From: Methylophilaceae bacterium
GTDB lineage: Bacteria; Pseudomonadota; Gammaproteobacteria; Burkholderiales; Methylophilaceae
Direction of reading: 5' to 3'
DNA length: 64,000 nt
Assembly: GCA_018398995.1 (NCBI GenBank)
Contig: CP073759.1
Location: forward strand, 1,690,311 to 1,754,310
This document shows, piece after piece, positions 28,600 to 38,380 of the stretch. The notes beneath the pieces are model-generated. The model was given only the letters and a program-made list of their open reading frames with translations, searched no databases and was not told the DNA's origin. The position numbers and the translations under genes are program-made. How positions within the stretch are numbered: the stretch's first letter is position 1; each line of letters opens with the position of its first letter.

Positions 28600-29085
28600 A
28601 TGATTGAACAGTACGCCATTATCCTAGCAACCGATTCAACAACAGACAATACATCAACCGCCACCATAGAGGTAGTACGTAAGACTGCTTGCGGTTTGTG
28701 TGGACAAACTCAAGGTTGTGGCAATGCGTTTTGGGGTAAATTATTTGCCCATAAAGCCAGTAGTTTTAAAGCTCAAAACACCATCAATGCACAAGTCGGG
28801 CAAACGGTCATTGTTGGTATTGATGAATCAGCAGTGATGAAAAGTGCCTTGGTTTTATATCTTGTTCCTCTTGTAACCATGTTGTTTGGCGCCATATTAG
28901 CTGGACAGATGGTTGATGGTGATATTGGCGCAATTGTAGGGGCTGTAATTGGTTTGATAGTCGGATATTTCTGGATAAAAGCGCATATTGCGGGGCGTGA
29001 ATATTATCAGCAACATCAACCTAAAATTTTACGTTTGGATCGTGCTGGAGCAGCTACAGATGCCATTCAATTTGAATTAAAGTAA
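28600..29085 (+). CDS. rseC: RseC/MucC-type membrane protein
   Basis: A 161-residue inner-membrane protein of the RseC/MucC family, which in E. coli relates to sigma-E control and to reduction of SoxR. The conserved cysteines lie near the N-terminus (CGLCGQTQGCGN). Two membrane segments follow (about residues 84-104 and 107-127: ALVLYLVPLVTMLFGAILAG and GAIVGAVIGLIVGYFW). It sits between rseB and degP in the usual order, 18 bases after rseB. Confidence 0.88.
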   Translation: MIEQYAIILATDSTTDNTSTATIEVVRKTACGLCGQTQGCGNAFWGKLFAHKASSFKAQNTINAQVGQTVIVGIDESAVMKSALVLYLVPLVTMLFGAILAGQMVDGDIGAIVGAVIGLIVGYFWIKAHIAGREYYQQHQPKILRLDRAGAATDAIQFELK

Positions 29086-29119
29086 CTATTGTCAATTTTA
29101 TTTAAATTAAGGAAATGAA

Positions 29120-30538
29120 ATGTTGAGGAAAGTATTATCAACGGTTGTTATTTTGTTTGCAGTCGTGTTATCTACTTCGCCAACTGTAGCGGCAAACTTG
29201 CCGGATTTTACAGTGTTGGCTGAAAAGCAAGGTCCAGCAGTAGTCAATATCAGTATTACACAAGTGATGCGTGGTAATAATCAGATGCCTTTCCCAGGTA
29301 TGCCATACGATGAGCATTTGCAGGAGTTTTTTAAGCGGTTTGGTATTCCTGGTATGCCCGGCATGCCTGGTGCGCCCAATCAAGGTCAAGAATACAAATC
29401 ACAATCCTTGGGGTCGGGTTTTATTATTAGTCAAGATGGGTATATTTTGACAAACGCGCATGTGATTAATGCCGCCGATGAAGTGCTGGTAAAGTTATCT
29501 GATAAGCGTGAATTTAAAGCCAAAATTATCGGTGCAGATAAGCGAACAGATATCGCATTAATTAAAATTGATGCTAAAAATCTTCCAAAAGTGACTATAG
29601 GAGACCCATCTAAGCTTAAAGTAGGTGAGTGGGTTGCTGCAATAGGTTCGCCATTTGGGCTAGAAAATACCATGACAGCGGGCATTGTAAGTGCGGTTGG
29701 CCGTGCATTACCGCAAGAAAATTATGTGCCATTTATTCAAACAGATGTGGCCATTAATCCCGGTAACTCTGGAGGTCCGCTCTTTAATTTAGCTGGTGAA
29801 GTAGTGGGCGTAAATTCACAAATCTATAGCCGTAGCGGTGGTTCTATGGGCTTGTCATTTAGTATTCCGATTGATGTTGCTGTTGGTATTTCAAATCAGT
29901 TGAAAACGTCAGGCAGAATTAGTCGTGGGTGGTTAGGTGTCGCAATTCAAGAGCTTACAAAAGAGTTGGCTGACTCATTCGGTATGAAAGACACAGTTGG
30001 CGCATTAATTGCGGGCGTTGAAAAAGGCGGCCCTGCTGAAAAAGGTGGCCTAGAACCAGGTGATGTGATCGTGCAATTTGATGGTAAACCCGTCCAAACC
30101 TCTAATGATTTACCCCGCATTGTAGGCATGACTGAACCTGGCAAGTCTGTGAATGTAGATGTTTTACGTAAGGGTAGTAAAAAAACATTACGGATCAAAG
30201 TGGGTGAGATGCCTTCAGAGGAAATAGAGATTAGTCAAAACAACACTCCATCGACAGAAGCAGCAACCAATAAAATTGGGTTAACACTAACCGCGCTGAC
30301 AGCAGAGCAAAAGAAAAAGCTCAATGGAAAAAATGGCTTATTAGTGACTGCTAGCACTGGTGCCGCTGCCGAGGCAGGCATTCGACGTGGCGATGTGATT
30401 TTGGGTTTAAATAATAGTGAGACGCAAAGTGTTGACCAATTCAATAAGCAAATTAATGCAGTGCGCGCGGGTAAAACAGTGGCTGTGCTGGTGCAGCGTG
30501 GCGACAGCACCTTGTATGTGCCAATTAAAGTAAAGTAG
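29120..30538 (+). CDS. degP: periplasmic serine protease of the DegP/MucD family
   Basis: A 472-residue HtrA-family protease and chaperone that removes damaged envelope proteins. It has a signal peptide (cleavage near TVAA). The catalytic triad is His114 (TNAHVI), Asp144 (RTDIALIKI) and Ser217 (GNSGGPLFN). Two PDZ domains follow, one starting near SRGWLGVAIQELT and one near NKIGLTLTALT. The Gly/Met/Pro-rich stretch (IPGMPGMPGAP) is a flexible loop before the protease core. It closes the rpoE operon and is likely sigma-E regulated, giving feedback between stress sensing and protein clean-up. Confidence 0.95.
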   Translation: MLRKVLSTVVILFAVVLSTSPTVAANLPDFTVLAEKQGPAVVNISITQVMRGNNQMPFPGMPYDEHLQEFFKRFGIPGMPGMPGAPNQGQEYKSQSLGSGFIISQDGYILTNAHVINAADEVLVKLSDKREFKAKIIGADKRTDIALIKIDAKNLPKVTIGDPSKLKVGEWVAAIGSPFGLENTMTAGIVSAVGRALPQENYVPFIQTDVAINPGNSGGPLFNLAGEVVGVNSQIYSRSGGSMGLSFSIPIDVAVGISNQLKTSGRISRGWLGVAIQELTKELADSFGMKDTVGALIAGVEKGGPAEKGGLEPGDVIVQFDGKPVQTSNDLPRIVGMTEPGKSVNVDVLRKGSKKTLRIKVGEMPSEEIEISQNNTPSTEAATNKIGLTLTALTAEQKKKLNGKNGLLVTASTGAAAEAGIRRGDVILGLNNSETQSVDQFNKQINAVRAGKTVAVLVQRGDSTLYVPIKVK

Positions 30539-30555
30539 TCAGTTTGAATTGAAAT

Positions 30556-30587
30556 AGCCCGCCTAGTTAAACTAGTGCGGGCTTTTT
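30556..30587 (+). terminator. terminator after degP
   Basis: Seven-base stem AGCCCGC (30556-30562) and GCGGGCT (30577-30583) with an inner complementary CTAGTT/AACTAG, then five T. It lies 18 bases after the stop codon and separates the sigma-E unit from lepA. Confidence 0.9.
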
Positions 30588-30730
30588 GTTGATCAATGGA
30601 TCAGTGTAATTCACTAAAAAAGCGCGTTTAATTTAATTAGCAAACTAATCAAGCATTTGTAGTAAAATCACGCCTATTGAAAAGAGGGCGCTTTAAGCGC
30701 TTTATTTATTTGTAATGCTTAAAAGAACAC

Positions 30731-32524
30731 ATGAAAAACATTCGTAATTTCTCTATTATCGCGCACATTGATCACGGTAAATCCACCTTGGCAGATCGCA
30801 TTATCCATCTATGTGGCGGTCTCGAAGACCGTGAAATGGAAGCGCAAGTATTGGATAGTATGGATATTGAGCGTGAGCGTGGCATTACCATTAAAGCGCA
30901 AACCGCCACTTTGCAATATCAAGCAAATGACGGTGAGACTTACCTGCTCAATTTGATTGACACACCTGGACATGTTGATTTTAGTTATGAGGTGAGTCGC
31001 TCGCTTTCTGCGTGCGAAGGTGCGTTATTGGTCGTCGATGCCAGTCAAGGCGTTGAGGCACAAAGTGTTGCAAACTGTTATACCGCTATTGATTTAGGGC
31101 TGGAAGTGACGGCAGTGTTGAATAAAATCGACTTGCCTTCAGCTGAGCCGGAGCGTGTGATGCAAGAAATTGAGGATGTCATTGGCATTGATGCACACGA
31201 CGCGGTGCAATGTTCAGCGAAAACAGGGTTAGGTGTACGCGATGTGATTGAGGCTGTGATTGCCAAGGTGCCAGCACCAAAAGGGGATGTTAATGCGCCA
31301 TTAAAAGCATTGGTGATTGATGCTTGGTTTGATAACTATGTGGGCGTTGTGATGTTGGTGCGCATTATTGATGGTGAATTAAAGCGTAAAGATAAAATTA
31401 AGATGATGGCAACACAGACCCAGCATCTGTGTGAGCAAGTGGGTGTTTTTACGCCAAAATCATTGCCTATGGCTTCGCTTAAAGCAGGCGAAGTGGGCTT
31501 TGTGATTGCTGGCATTAAAGAGCTGGCGGCGGCTAAAGTGGGCGATACTGTCACGTTGGCTGATAATCCTGCTAAACAAGCATTAGCTGGCTTTAAAGAG
31601 GTTAAGCCGCAAGTATTTGCAGGTTTGTATCCAGTCGAATCTAATCAATTTGAAGCCTTAAGAACAGCCTTAGAAAAACTCAGCCTAAATGATGCAAGTT
31701 TGCTATTTGAACCAGAAAACTCAACCGCGTTAGGCTTTGGTTTTCGGTGCGGTTTTTTAGGCTTATTGCATATGGAAATTGTACAAGAGCGCTTGGAGCG
31801 CGAGTACGATATGGATTTGATTACAACGGCACCAACAGTTGTGTATGAGTTGCTGCTAAAAAATGGCGATGTAGTGCAAATTGAAAACCCTTCACGTTTG
31901 CCAGAACTTTCATTTATTGATGAGATTCGTGAGCCTGTAATAGCAGTTAACTTATTGATGCCGCAAGATTATGTTGGCCCTGTGATGACTTTGTGTAACA
32001 ACAAGCGTGGTATTCAGCGCAATATGCAATATATGGGTCGACAAGTGATGTTGAGTTATGAGCTACCACTGAATGAGGTTGTTTTAGATTTTTTTGATCG
32101 TTTGAAGTCGGTTTCTCGTGGCTATGCGTCTATGGATTACGAATTTTTAGCGTTCCGTGCAGCAGATTTAGTAAAACTTGATATTATGGTTAACGGAGAA
32201 CGTGTGGATTCGTTGAGCATGATTACGCATCGCGCAAGCAGTGTACATCGTGGACGTGCGGTGGCAGCGAAAATGCGGGAGTTGATACCGCGTCAAATGT
32301 TTGATATTGCTATTCAAGCGGCGATTGGCGCCAATATTATTACCCGTGAAACGGTTAAAGCGATGCGTAAAAACGTGTTAGCAAAATGTTATGGTGGTGA
32401 TGTGTCGCGTAAGCGAAAATTATTAGAAAAACAAAAAGCAGGTAAAAAGCGCATGAAACAAGTAGGTAATGTAGAAATTCCGCAAGAAGCCTTTTTGGCG
32501 ATTTTAAAAGTAGAGGACAAATAA
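30731..32524 (+). CDS. lepA: elongation factor 4 (LepA)
   Basis: A 597-residue ribosome-associated GTPase linked to translation under stress and to ribosome assembly. The G1 motif [14 protein letters not shown], switch region [18 protein letters not shown]3 DTPGHVDF, and G4 NKIDLP are present. The C-terminal LepA domain has [19 protein letters not shown]. It is a full-length copy. It begins a second unit downstream of the degP terminator, and the overlap with lepB (TAATG) shows coupling. Confidence 0.97.
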   Translation: MKNIRNFSIIAHIDHGKSTLADRIIHLCGGLEDREMEAQVLDSMDIERERGITIKAQTATLQYQANDGETYLLNLIDTPGHVDFSYEVSRSLSACEGALLVVDASQGVEAQSVANCYTAIDLGLEVTAVLNKIDLPSAEPERVMQEIEDVIGIDAHDAVQCSAKTGLGVRDVIEAVIAKVPAPKGDVNAPLKALVIDAWFDNYVGVVMLVRIIDGELKRKDKIKMMATQTQHLCEQVGVFTPKSLPMASLKAGEVGFVIAGIKELAAAKVGDTVTLADNPAKQALAGFKEVKPQVFAGLYPVESNQFEALRTALEKLSLNDASLLFEPENSTALGFGFRCGFLGLLHMEIVQERLEREYDMDLITTAPTVVYELLLKNGDVVQIENPSRLPELSFIDEIREPVIAVNLLMPQDYVGPVMTLCNNKRGIQRNMQYMGRQVMLSYELPLNEVVLDFFDRLKSVSRGYASMDYEFLAFRAADLVKLDIMVNGERVDSLSMITHRASSVHRGRAVAAKMRELIPRQMFDIAIQAAIGANIITRETVKAMRKNVLAKCYGGDVSRKRKLLEKQKAGKKRMKQVGNVEIPQEAFLAILKVEDK

Positions 32525-33360
32525 TGACAGTGTTGTTTTTTGGGTTGATTGTTTTAGGACTAGCCGGTGTTTATTTTGGCACGATTGGCTTCCCACTGTT
32601 TATGCTCTTGGTGTTGTTGCTAACAGGTATTATTTGGCTAATTGATTATTTGTTTTTTGAAAAAAAACGCGCTGGTGCAGCCGACCCAACAGCAGTGGAA
32701 TATGCCAAGAGTTTTTTCCCAGTTATTTTGTTGGTGTTTGTTATTCGATCATTTATTGTTGAGCCTTTTAAAATACCGTCAGGCTCAATGAACCCAACCC
32801 TGTTGGCAGGCGATTATATTTTGGTGAATAAGTTTTCATATGGCTTACGTGTGCCTGTCTGGAATGCTGTCTTTTTAAACACCGGAGAGCCTGAACATGG
32901 TGATGTGATGGTATTTCATTTTCCACCCAATCCAAAAATAGACTATATTAAACGTGTTGTTGGTTTGCCTGGAGATCGTATTCAATACCAAAATAAGCAG
33001 TTAATGATTAATGATCGGATGATGGAACTTAGCCCACTACATGCTTCGGATGACGCAAGCCAAGAAAATGGCATTATTAGATCACAGCGTTTTGAAGAGC
33101 AGTTATTTGATGTTAAACATCAAATTTTAATACACGATATTCCAAACCGTTATTCATCTGATACGATAGGCAATCAGTTTTTAAACGGGGAAAGTATTGT
33201 TGTACCTGAGGGGCATTATTTTGTGATGGGGGATAACAGAGACAATAGCTCCGACGGACGTGTCTGGGGATTTGTGCCTGATGAGAACCTTGTCGGCAAA
33301 GCATTTTTAATTTGGTTTAATTTTGATGCTTTATCAAGAATTGGTCGTTCGATTTATTAA
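32524..33360 (+). CDS. lepB: signal peptidase I
   Basis: A 278-residue membrane protease that removes signal peptides from exported proteins. Three hydrophobic segments lie at about 1-20, 21-45 and 63-80. The catalytic Ser88 is in IPSGSMNPTLLAGD and the general-base Lys143 in DYIKRVVGLPGDR. Later motifs VPEGHYFVMGDNRDNSSDGR are strongly conserved. It is coupled to lepA. The order lepA-lepB-rnc-era is the classic arrangement. Confidence 0.96.
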   Translation: MTVLFFGLIVLGLAGVYFGTIGFPLFMLLVLLLTGIIWLIDYLFFEKKRAGAADPTAVEYAKSFFPVILLVFVIRSFIVEPFKIPSGSMNPTLLAGDYILVNKFSYGLRVPVWNAVFLNTGEPEHGDVMVFHFPPNPKIDYIKRVVGLPGDRIQYQNKQLMINDRMMELSPLHASDDASQENGIIRSQRFEEQLFDVKHQILIHDIPNRYSSDTIGNQFLNGESIVVPEGHYFVMGDNRDNSSDGRVWGFVPDENLVGKAFLIWFNFDALSRIGRSIY

Positions 33361-33392
33361 CGTGCTTTATTAAAAAACTTAAGGAGCTAGTG

Positions 33393-33755
33393 ATGTTAAA
33401 AAAGCAAAAAGGCATGACGTTTTTAGGGTTTCTTATTGTTGCAATTGTTGTAATTTCGTTGTTATTAGCCGGCATTAAAATTGTGCCCAATTATATTGAG
33501 TATTTGAGCGTAAAAAAGACGCTTGTTTTTGTCAGTCATCAGGCTAACTTTAGCAATATGACCAATGCGGAGATTATTGCGGAATTTGATAAAAGTGCTA
33601 GTATTAATTACATTACCGTTATTAACGGGCGAGATTTGATTATCTCGACAGGTGTAAATGGTCAGAAAGTTATTTCTGCTGAATATGAGGTGGTTGAGCC
33701 GCTGGCTTTTAATTTAAGTGCTTTGATGGATTTTAAAGCCTCGTCAGCTAAGTAG
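33393..33755 (+). CDS. DUF4845 membrane protein
   Basis: A 120-residue protein with one N-terminal membrane helix (GMTFLGFLIVAIVVISLLLA) that looks like a pilin-type segment, and a soluble part (YIEYLSVKKTLVFVSHQ, DLIISTGVNGQKVISAEYEV). DUF4845 members sit between lepB and rnc in many betaproteobacteria, as here, but no function is known. The ATG at 33393 follows AAGGAG by six bases; the GTG just before it is less likely. Confidence 0.85.
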   Translation: MLKKQKGMTFLGFLIVAIVVISLLLAGIKIVPNYIEYLSVKKTLVFVSHQANFSNMTNAEIIAEFDKSASINYITVINGRDLIISTGVNGQKVISAEYEVVEPLAFNLSALMDFKASSAK

Positions 33756-33761
33756 AGCCTA

Positions 33762-34442
33762 ATGACCTTAGATACACTGCAAAGGCAGCTTGGATATCAT
33801 TTCAATCAAATTTCGCTACTTAGGCAGGCACTTACCCACCGTAGTTATGCTGGTGTGAATAACGAACGGTTGGAGTTTTTGGGCGATGGTGTATTAAACT
33901 TTATCGTGGCACATCAGCTTTATCTTCGGTTTCCAAAATTAGCCGAGGGTGATTTAAGTCGTTTGCGTGCGCAGTTAGTCAAAGAATCTACCTTGTTTGA
34001 AATGGCACAAGCCTTAAAAATTGGCGAATTACTACACTTAGGTGAAGGTGAGTTAAAAAGTGCTGGTTGGCGACGACCCTCCATTTTATCGGATGCCTTA
34101 GAAGCAACAATTGGCGCTACATATTTAGATGGCGGTTTTGTTACTGCCGAAGCGCTGGTGCTGAAATTGTATGCAGAAAGGCTAGATAGTATCAATCCAA
34201 AAGTGATAGATAAAGATGCGAAATCTAAGCTGCAAGAGTATTTACAAAGTAAAAAAATTGATTTGCCCGACTACCACGTTACCGCTATCGAAGGTGAGGC
34301 GCATGCGCAGACATTTAACGTTTCCTGTCATATTGCCAAACGCAATATCAATACAGTAGGTGAAGGCACAAGTCGTCGCAATGCTGAACAAGAGGCAGCG
34401 GAATTAGCCTTAAAACAACTATTAAAAGATGATGCAAAATGA
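33762..34442 (+). CDS. rnc: ribonuclease III
   Basis: A 226-residue double-strand-specific ribonuclease that processes rRNA and some mRNAs. The catalytic signature is NERLEFLGDGVLNFIVAHQL, with the second acidic site near LSDALEATIGATYLDGG. A double-stranded RNA binding domain fills the C-terminus (KSKLQEYLQSKKIDLPDYHV, RRNAEQEAAELALKQLL). It probably cuts the long stems flanking the 16S and 23S genes in this window. The gene overlaps era by four bases (ATGA). Confidence 0.96.
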   Translation: MTLDTLQRQLGYHFNQISLLRQALTHRSYAGVNNERLEFLGDGVLNFIVAHQLYLRFPKLAEGDLSRLRAQLVKESTLFEMAQALKIGELLHLGEGELKSAGWRRPSILSDALEATIGATYLDGGFVTAEALVLKLYAERLDSINPKVIDKDAKSKLQEYLQSKKIDLPDYHVTAIEGEAHAQTFNVSCHIAKRNINTVGEGTSRRNAEQEAAELALKQLLKDDAK

Positions 34443-35323
34443 CAACAAATTTTAAATGCGGAACTGTCGCTATTGTAGGACGACCCAACGTTGGTAAATC
34501 GACCTTATTGAATCATATTTTAGGGTTAAAGTTGGCGATTACTTCCCGCAAAGCGCAAACCACGCGTCATCGTTTGCTGGGCATTCACACCACAAAAGAT
34601 ACCCAGTTTATTTTTGTCGACACGCCGGGCTTTCAACAAAAGCATTTAAACGCATTAAATAAATCACTCAATAAAACAGTCACCCAAGTGTTAAATGAGG
34701 TAGATGTGGTGCTGTTTGTCATTGAGCCGATGCAGTTGGGACAGGCTGATGAAATTGTTCTGAAGCTCTTGCCTAAAAATAAGCCTGTGATTTTAGTGGT
34801 GAACAAAGCCGATTTGATGGGGGATAAAAATAATTTGCTACCACTTATTCAAGATTTTGATTTATTGCATCCTTTTAGTAGCATTGTGCCGGTCAGTGCT
34901 AAAAAGAATCTGTATATAGAAGATTTGTTAAGTGCGGTGCGCGTGCATTTGCCCGAACAAGAGGCGATTTATGGTGAAGATGAGTTGACCGATAAAAACG
35001 AGCGTTTTTTGGCGGCAGAAATGATACGCGAAAAGATATTTAGATTATTGGGAGATGAGATTCCCTATTCAATCGCAGTGGAAATAGAGAAGTTTGAAAC
35101 GTTGAATAACCTACGCCGTATTTTTGCCGCCATTATTGTGGATAAAGATAGTCAAAAGCCGATGATTATTGGCAAAAAGGGCGATAAGCTCAAACAAATT
35201 TCTACCGAAGCTAGACAGGATATGGAGAAGTTGTTTGGTGGCAAAGTTTATTTAGAAACTTGGGTAAAGGTAAAAGGCGGTTGGGCTGATAATGAAAGAG
35301 CGCTTAAAAGTTTGGGGTATTAA
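34439..35323 (+). CDS. era: GTPase Era
   Basis: A 294-residue essential GTPase that binds the 3' end of 16S rRNA and helps mature the small subunit. G1 is GRPNVGKSTLLNHI, followed by G3 DTPGFQ and G4 NKADL. The C-terminal KH domain is seen at MIIGKKGDKLKQISTEARQD, and the sequence ends with the usual AERALKSLGY-like tail (NERALKSLGY). It is translationally coupled to rnc. Confidence 0.97.
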   Translation: MTTNFKCGTVAIVGRPNVGKSTLLNHILGLKLAITSRKAQTTRHRLLGIHTTKDTQFIFVDTPGFQQKHLNALNKSLNKTVTQVLNEVDVVLFVIEPMQLGQADEIVLKLLPKNKPVILVVNKADLMGDKNNLLPLIQDFDLLHPFSSIVPVSAKKNLYIEDLLSAVRVHLPEQEAIYGEDELTDKNERFLAAEMIREKIFRLLGDEIPYSIAVEIEKFETLNNLRRIFAAIIVDKDSQKPMIIGKKGDKLKQISTEARQDMEKLFGGKVYLETWVKVKGGWADNERALKSLGY

Positions 35324-35359
35324 TCCTGTGCGTCTTGGCTTGATAGTACAAAGGTAATA

Positions 35360-36085
35360 ATGGCTTTGGCTTCTAATCCGCATCGGTATGACAATCAGTC
35401 AGTGTATGTGTTGCATACTTACGCGTTTAAAGAAACAAGCTTAGTAGCTGAGTTATTTACCAAAGCTTATGGACGTGTAGCCACTGTTGCAAAAGGTGCA
35501 AGGCGTCCTCGCTCTGCAATGCGTGGACAATTACAATCTTTTCAAATGCTGTCGGCAACTTGGTCAGGTAAGAATGAGTTGAAAACACTGCATAGTTTAG
35601 ATTGGGCAGATGGCTTGGTTTCGCTGCAAGGCGAAGCACTGATGTGCGGCTTTTATTTAAATGAATTACTGCTGCGTTTATTGCCAAGAGAAGATGCCCA
35701 CGAGCAATTATTTGATTACTATCAGGCAACATTAAAAGCGTTAGCTAGCGGTGAACAATTGGCAACGCACTTGCGGCGCTTTGAATTAAAAATGTTACAA
35801 GAAATGGGCTATGCAGTTCCATTACATATGGATGAAAACGAGATGCCCATTATGGTTGAAAAACAGTACCGTTATGAGGCTGAATATGGCGCATGTGCAC
35901 TATCGACAGCAAAAAATGGTGTGGTGTTAAGCGGACAAACCTTATACGATATGGCGCAAGATAATTATGAAAGACCACAAACACAGCAGCAAAGTAAGCA
36001 ATTAATGCGTTATTTATTGGCGCATTATTTAGGTGATAAGCCCTTGCATACACGGCAGTTATTAATTGATTTACAGGGTTTATAA
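35360..36085 (+). CDS. recO: DNA repair protein RecO
   Basis: A 241-residue recombination mediator that loads RecA on gapped DNA. The N-terminal OB-fold is visible ([39 protein letters not shown]) and the C-terminal helical domain follows ([34 protein letters not shown]). The zinc-binding cysteines found in some family members are absent. AAAGG precedes the ATG. It lies between era and pdxJ in the usual order. Confidence 0.95.
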   Translation: MALASNPHRYDNQSVYVLHTYAFKETSLVAELFTKAYGRVATVAKGARRPRSAMRGQLQSFQMLSATWSGKNELKTLHSLDWADGLVSLQGEALMCGFYLNELLLRLLPREDAHEQLFDYYQATLKALASGEQLATHLRRFELKMLQEMGYAVPLHMDENEMPIMVEKQYRYEAEYGACALSTAKNGVVLSGQTLYDMAQDNYERPQTQQQSKQLMRYLLAHYLGDKPLHTRQLLIDLQGL

Positions 36086-36108
36086 AAGAGCATTTTAGGA
36101 TTGCATTA

Positions 36109-36837
36109 ATGAAAAAATTAGGCGTCAATATTGATCATGTAGCGACCTTGCGTCAAGCGCGGGGCACAAAGTATCCGAGTGTGATACAAGCCGCTTTACG
36201 CGCAGAGCAATCAGGTGCGGATAGCATTACTTTGCATTTGCGTGAAGATAGACGACATATGCAAGATGCGGATATTTTCACGCTAAGACCTTTGCTACAA
36301 ACAAAAATGAACCTAGAGTGTGCGGTAACCGATGAGATGATTGCGATTGCCCTGCAGGTGGCGCCTGAGGATGTATGTTTAGTACCAGAGCGGCGTGAAG
36401 AGCGCACGACGGAAGGTGGTTTAGATGTGATTGCACATTTTGATAAAGTTGCCGCAGCCACCCAAAAGTTGAGTCAAGCAGGTATTCGCGTTTCTTTATT
36501 TATTGCACCAGATATTGCGCAAATTGACGCGGCCGATAAAGCGGGAGCGCCTGTGATTGAGTTGCATACAGGTACTTTTGCTGATGCAAAAGATGAGATA
36601 ACACAATTAGCTGAATTGGCGCGTATCAGAGATGCGCTGAAGCATGCCCTCAGTTTGGGCTTGGTAGTCAATGCGGGGCATGGTTTAAATAACCATAACG
36701 TGCATAAAATTGCTGCTTTAGAGGGTATTGATGAGTTGAATATTGGCCACGCAATTGTGGCGCATGCCTTGTTTGTTGGTTGGGATAATGCAGTGCGTGA
36801 AATGAAGTCGCTCATTAGAGAAGCCGCTTTTAAATGA
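36109..36837 (+). CDS. pdxJ: pyridoxine 5'-phosphate synthase PdxJ
   Basis: A 242-residue TIM-barrel enzyme that closes the ring in vitamin B6 synthesis from 1-deoxyxylulose 5-phosphate and aminoacetone phosphate. Conserved features are [61 protein letters not shown] and [11 protein letters not shown]. The final ATG overlap shows coupling to acpS, matching the widely conserved pdxJ-acpS pair. Confidence 0.97.
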   Translation: MKKLGVNIDHVATLRQARGTKYPSVIQAALRAEQSGADSITLHLREDRRHMQDADIFTLRPLLQTKMNLECAVTDEMIAIALQVAPEDVCLVPERREERTTEGGLDVIAHFDKVAAATQKLSQAGIRVSLFIAPDIAQIDAADKAGAPVIELHTGTFADAKDEITQLAELARIRDALKHALSLGLVVNAGHGLNNHNVHKIAALEGIDELNIGHAIVAHALFVGWDNAVREMKSLIREAAFK

Positions 36838-37211
36838 TTTTTGGTATTGGCACAGACGTTGTTGAAGTCAGTCGAATCGAAGCTTCCATCGAAAAATTTG
36901 GTGATGACTTTGCTCAGCGCATTCTTGCTGAAAGTGAGATGCAAAATTATCTGGATTCTCACATTAAACCACGATTTTTAGCCAAACGTTTTGCAGCAAA
37001 AGAAGCCTTCTCTAAAGCCCTAGGCACCGGACTGCGAGCGCCTGCAACATTTCAAAATATCGCAATATCACACGATGATCTAGGCAAGCCTATATTGATT
37101 TTAGCCCGCCCTTTACAAGACTTTTTAACCACTAAAGCCATTCAACAGATGCACATTAGTATTAGCGATGAGAAAAGCCTAGCAGCTGCATTTGTTGTAT
37201 TAGAGACATGA
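36834..37211 (+). CDS. acpS: holo-[acyl-carrier-protein] synthase AcpS
   Basis: A 125-residue phosphopantetheinyl transferase that activates acyl carrier protein for fatty-acid synthesis. The signature [16 protein letters not shown], with the metal-binding Asp, and [20 protein letters not shown] are both present. It overlaps pdxJ by four bases upstream and tcdA downstream (ATGA), so it is tightly embedded in the operon. Confidence 0.96.
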   Translation: MIFGIGTDVVEVSRIEASIEKFGDDFAQRILAESEMQNYLDSHIKPRFLAKRFAAKEAFSKALGTGLRAPATFQNIAISHDDLGKPILILARPLQDFLTTKAIQQMHISISDEKSLAAAFVVLET

Positions 37212-37981
37212 GTGAGGCGCCTGATTTAGCACGTCGATTTGCGGGTGCGCGCCGTCTCTATGGCAATGCTGGCTTAAGCAAATTACAGGCAGCGCATGTT
37301 ATCGTGATTGGCATCGGCGGAGTTGGTTCGTGGGCTGCTGAAGCGTTGGCACGTAATGCGATTGGCAAGATTACCCTCATTGATTTAGATCATATTGCAG
37401 AGTCCAATGTGAATCGACAGATTCATGCCTTAGATGACAATATCGGCAAAGCCAAAGTCAGCGCGATGCATGAACGAATTGTGCAAATTAATCCAACTTG
37501 CAAAGTGTTCGAGATTGAAGAATTTATGACGCCAACCAATCTCGGCATGTTATTGAAGCCATGTGACGTTATACTAGATTGCACCGATGATGCCAAAGCA
37601 AAAATAGCCTTGGCAGATTTCTGTAAGATTAATCAAATCGTTTTGATGATGTCAGGCAGTGCAGGTGGTCGTTTAGATCCAACCCGCATTCAGTTATCTG
37701 ATATGGCCTTTGTGACTGGTGATAAATTATTGGCTAAGGTGCGCAATCAATTGCGTCGTGATCATGGTTTTCCTAAAGCGAGTAATACAAAAAAATCAGC
37801 TAAATTTGGTTTGATGTGTGCTTATTCGGATGAGCCAGTTGTGAAGCCATCGGCCGTGTGTGAAACAAATGAAACTCCACTGTCAGGATTGCATTGCGCT
37901 GGATATGGCTCTAGTGTCAGTATTACTGCAACGTTTGGCTTTGTGTTGGCGCAACAAGCAATCAGCCAAATTGTAGCCTAA
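37208..37981 (+). CDS. tcdA: tRNA threonylcarbamoyladenosine dehydratase TcdA (CsdL)
   Basis: A 257-residue E1-like ATP-dependent enzyme that cyclises t6A to ct6A at tRNA position 37. The nucleotide-binding motif VIVIGIGGVGSWAAEALARN and the Asp of LIDLDHIAESNVNRQ are clear, and the ARRLYGNAGLSKL start is typical of this subgroup. Cysteines of the usual zinc site are partly visible (DSGxxLxCDD-like ILDCTDDAKAK). It ends the operon, overlapping acpS by four bases. The family call is sure. Confidence 0.93.
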   Translation: MSEAPDLARRFAGARRLYGNAGLSKLQAAHVIVIGIGGVGSWAAEALARNAIGKITLIDLDHIAESNVNRQIHALDDNIGKAKVSAMHERIVQINPTCKVFEIEEFMTPTNLGMLLKPCDVILDCTDDAKAKIALADFCKINQIVLMMSGSAGGRLDPTRIQLSDMAFVTGDKLLAKVRNQLRRDHGFPKASNTKKSAKFGLMCAYSDEPVVKPSAVCETNETPLSGLHCAGYGSSVSITATFGFVLAQQAISQIVA

Positions 37982-37991
37982 GCCCGTTGAT

Positions 37992-38258
37992 TTAACGCTT
38001 AGCCATTTCAGATTCATACTCTGGAAAATAATGGCTAATCACACTTAAATCAAAGCGCCTTAATATGCTGGTATTCGACTCTCTTGCTAGCAGAAATTCA
38101 AAAGAGTGTTCAACTAACGCTGCTGTTGTTTTGTGTTGGCCACACAGGTGACTAGCGTAATCTGCGTTGACGTGTACTTCATGCTCGGTTGTATTGTGGG
38201 CGACAACGGTCACCTGAAATGTATGCGAATTGATTGCTTTAACCATGATATTTGCCAT
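37992..38258 (-). CDS. conserved small protein of unknown function
   Basis: An 88-residue cytoplasmic protein. It contains HTFQVTVVAHNTTEHEVHV and a highly conserved-looking C-terminal block SFEFLLARESNTSILRRFDL followed by SHYFPEYE, a pattern I associate with small hypothetical proteins found near tcdA or housekeeping genes in other proteobacteria. No catalytic or metal motif is visible. It is convergent with tcdA and lies just before htpG, which is divergent from it. The function is unknown. Confidence 0.75.
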   Translation of the reverse strand: MANIMVKAINSHTFQVTVVAHNTTEHEVHVNADYASHLCGQHKTTAALVEHSFEFLLARESNTSILRRFDLSVISHYFPEYESEMAKR

Positions 38259-38380
38259 TTTTACCTCATCATTTATTGCTTGATTACTTGAAATTTTAAC
38301 TTTTAGCCCAAGATTTAAGCATAGTCTACAAGGCGTAGCATTCAGTTTAACGAATTAATAAAACGGATAGAAGGAAAAAT

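Noticed and set aside
30688-30710. GCGCTTTAAGCGC palindrome before lepA
   Set aside because: The loop is too small for a stable hairpin and no T run follows; no role could be supported.
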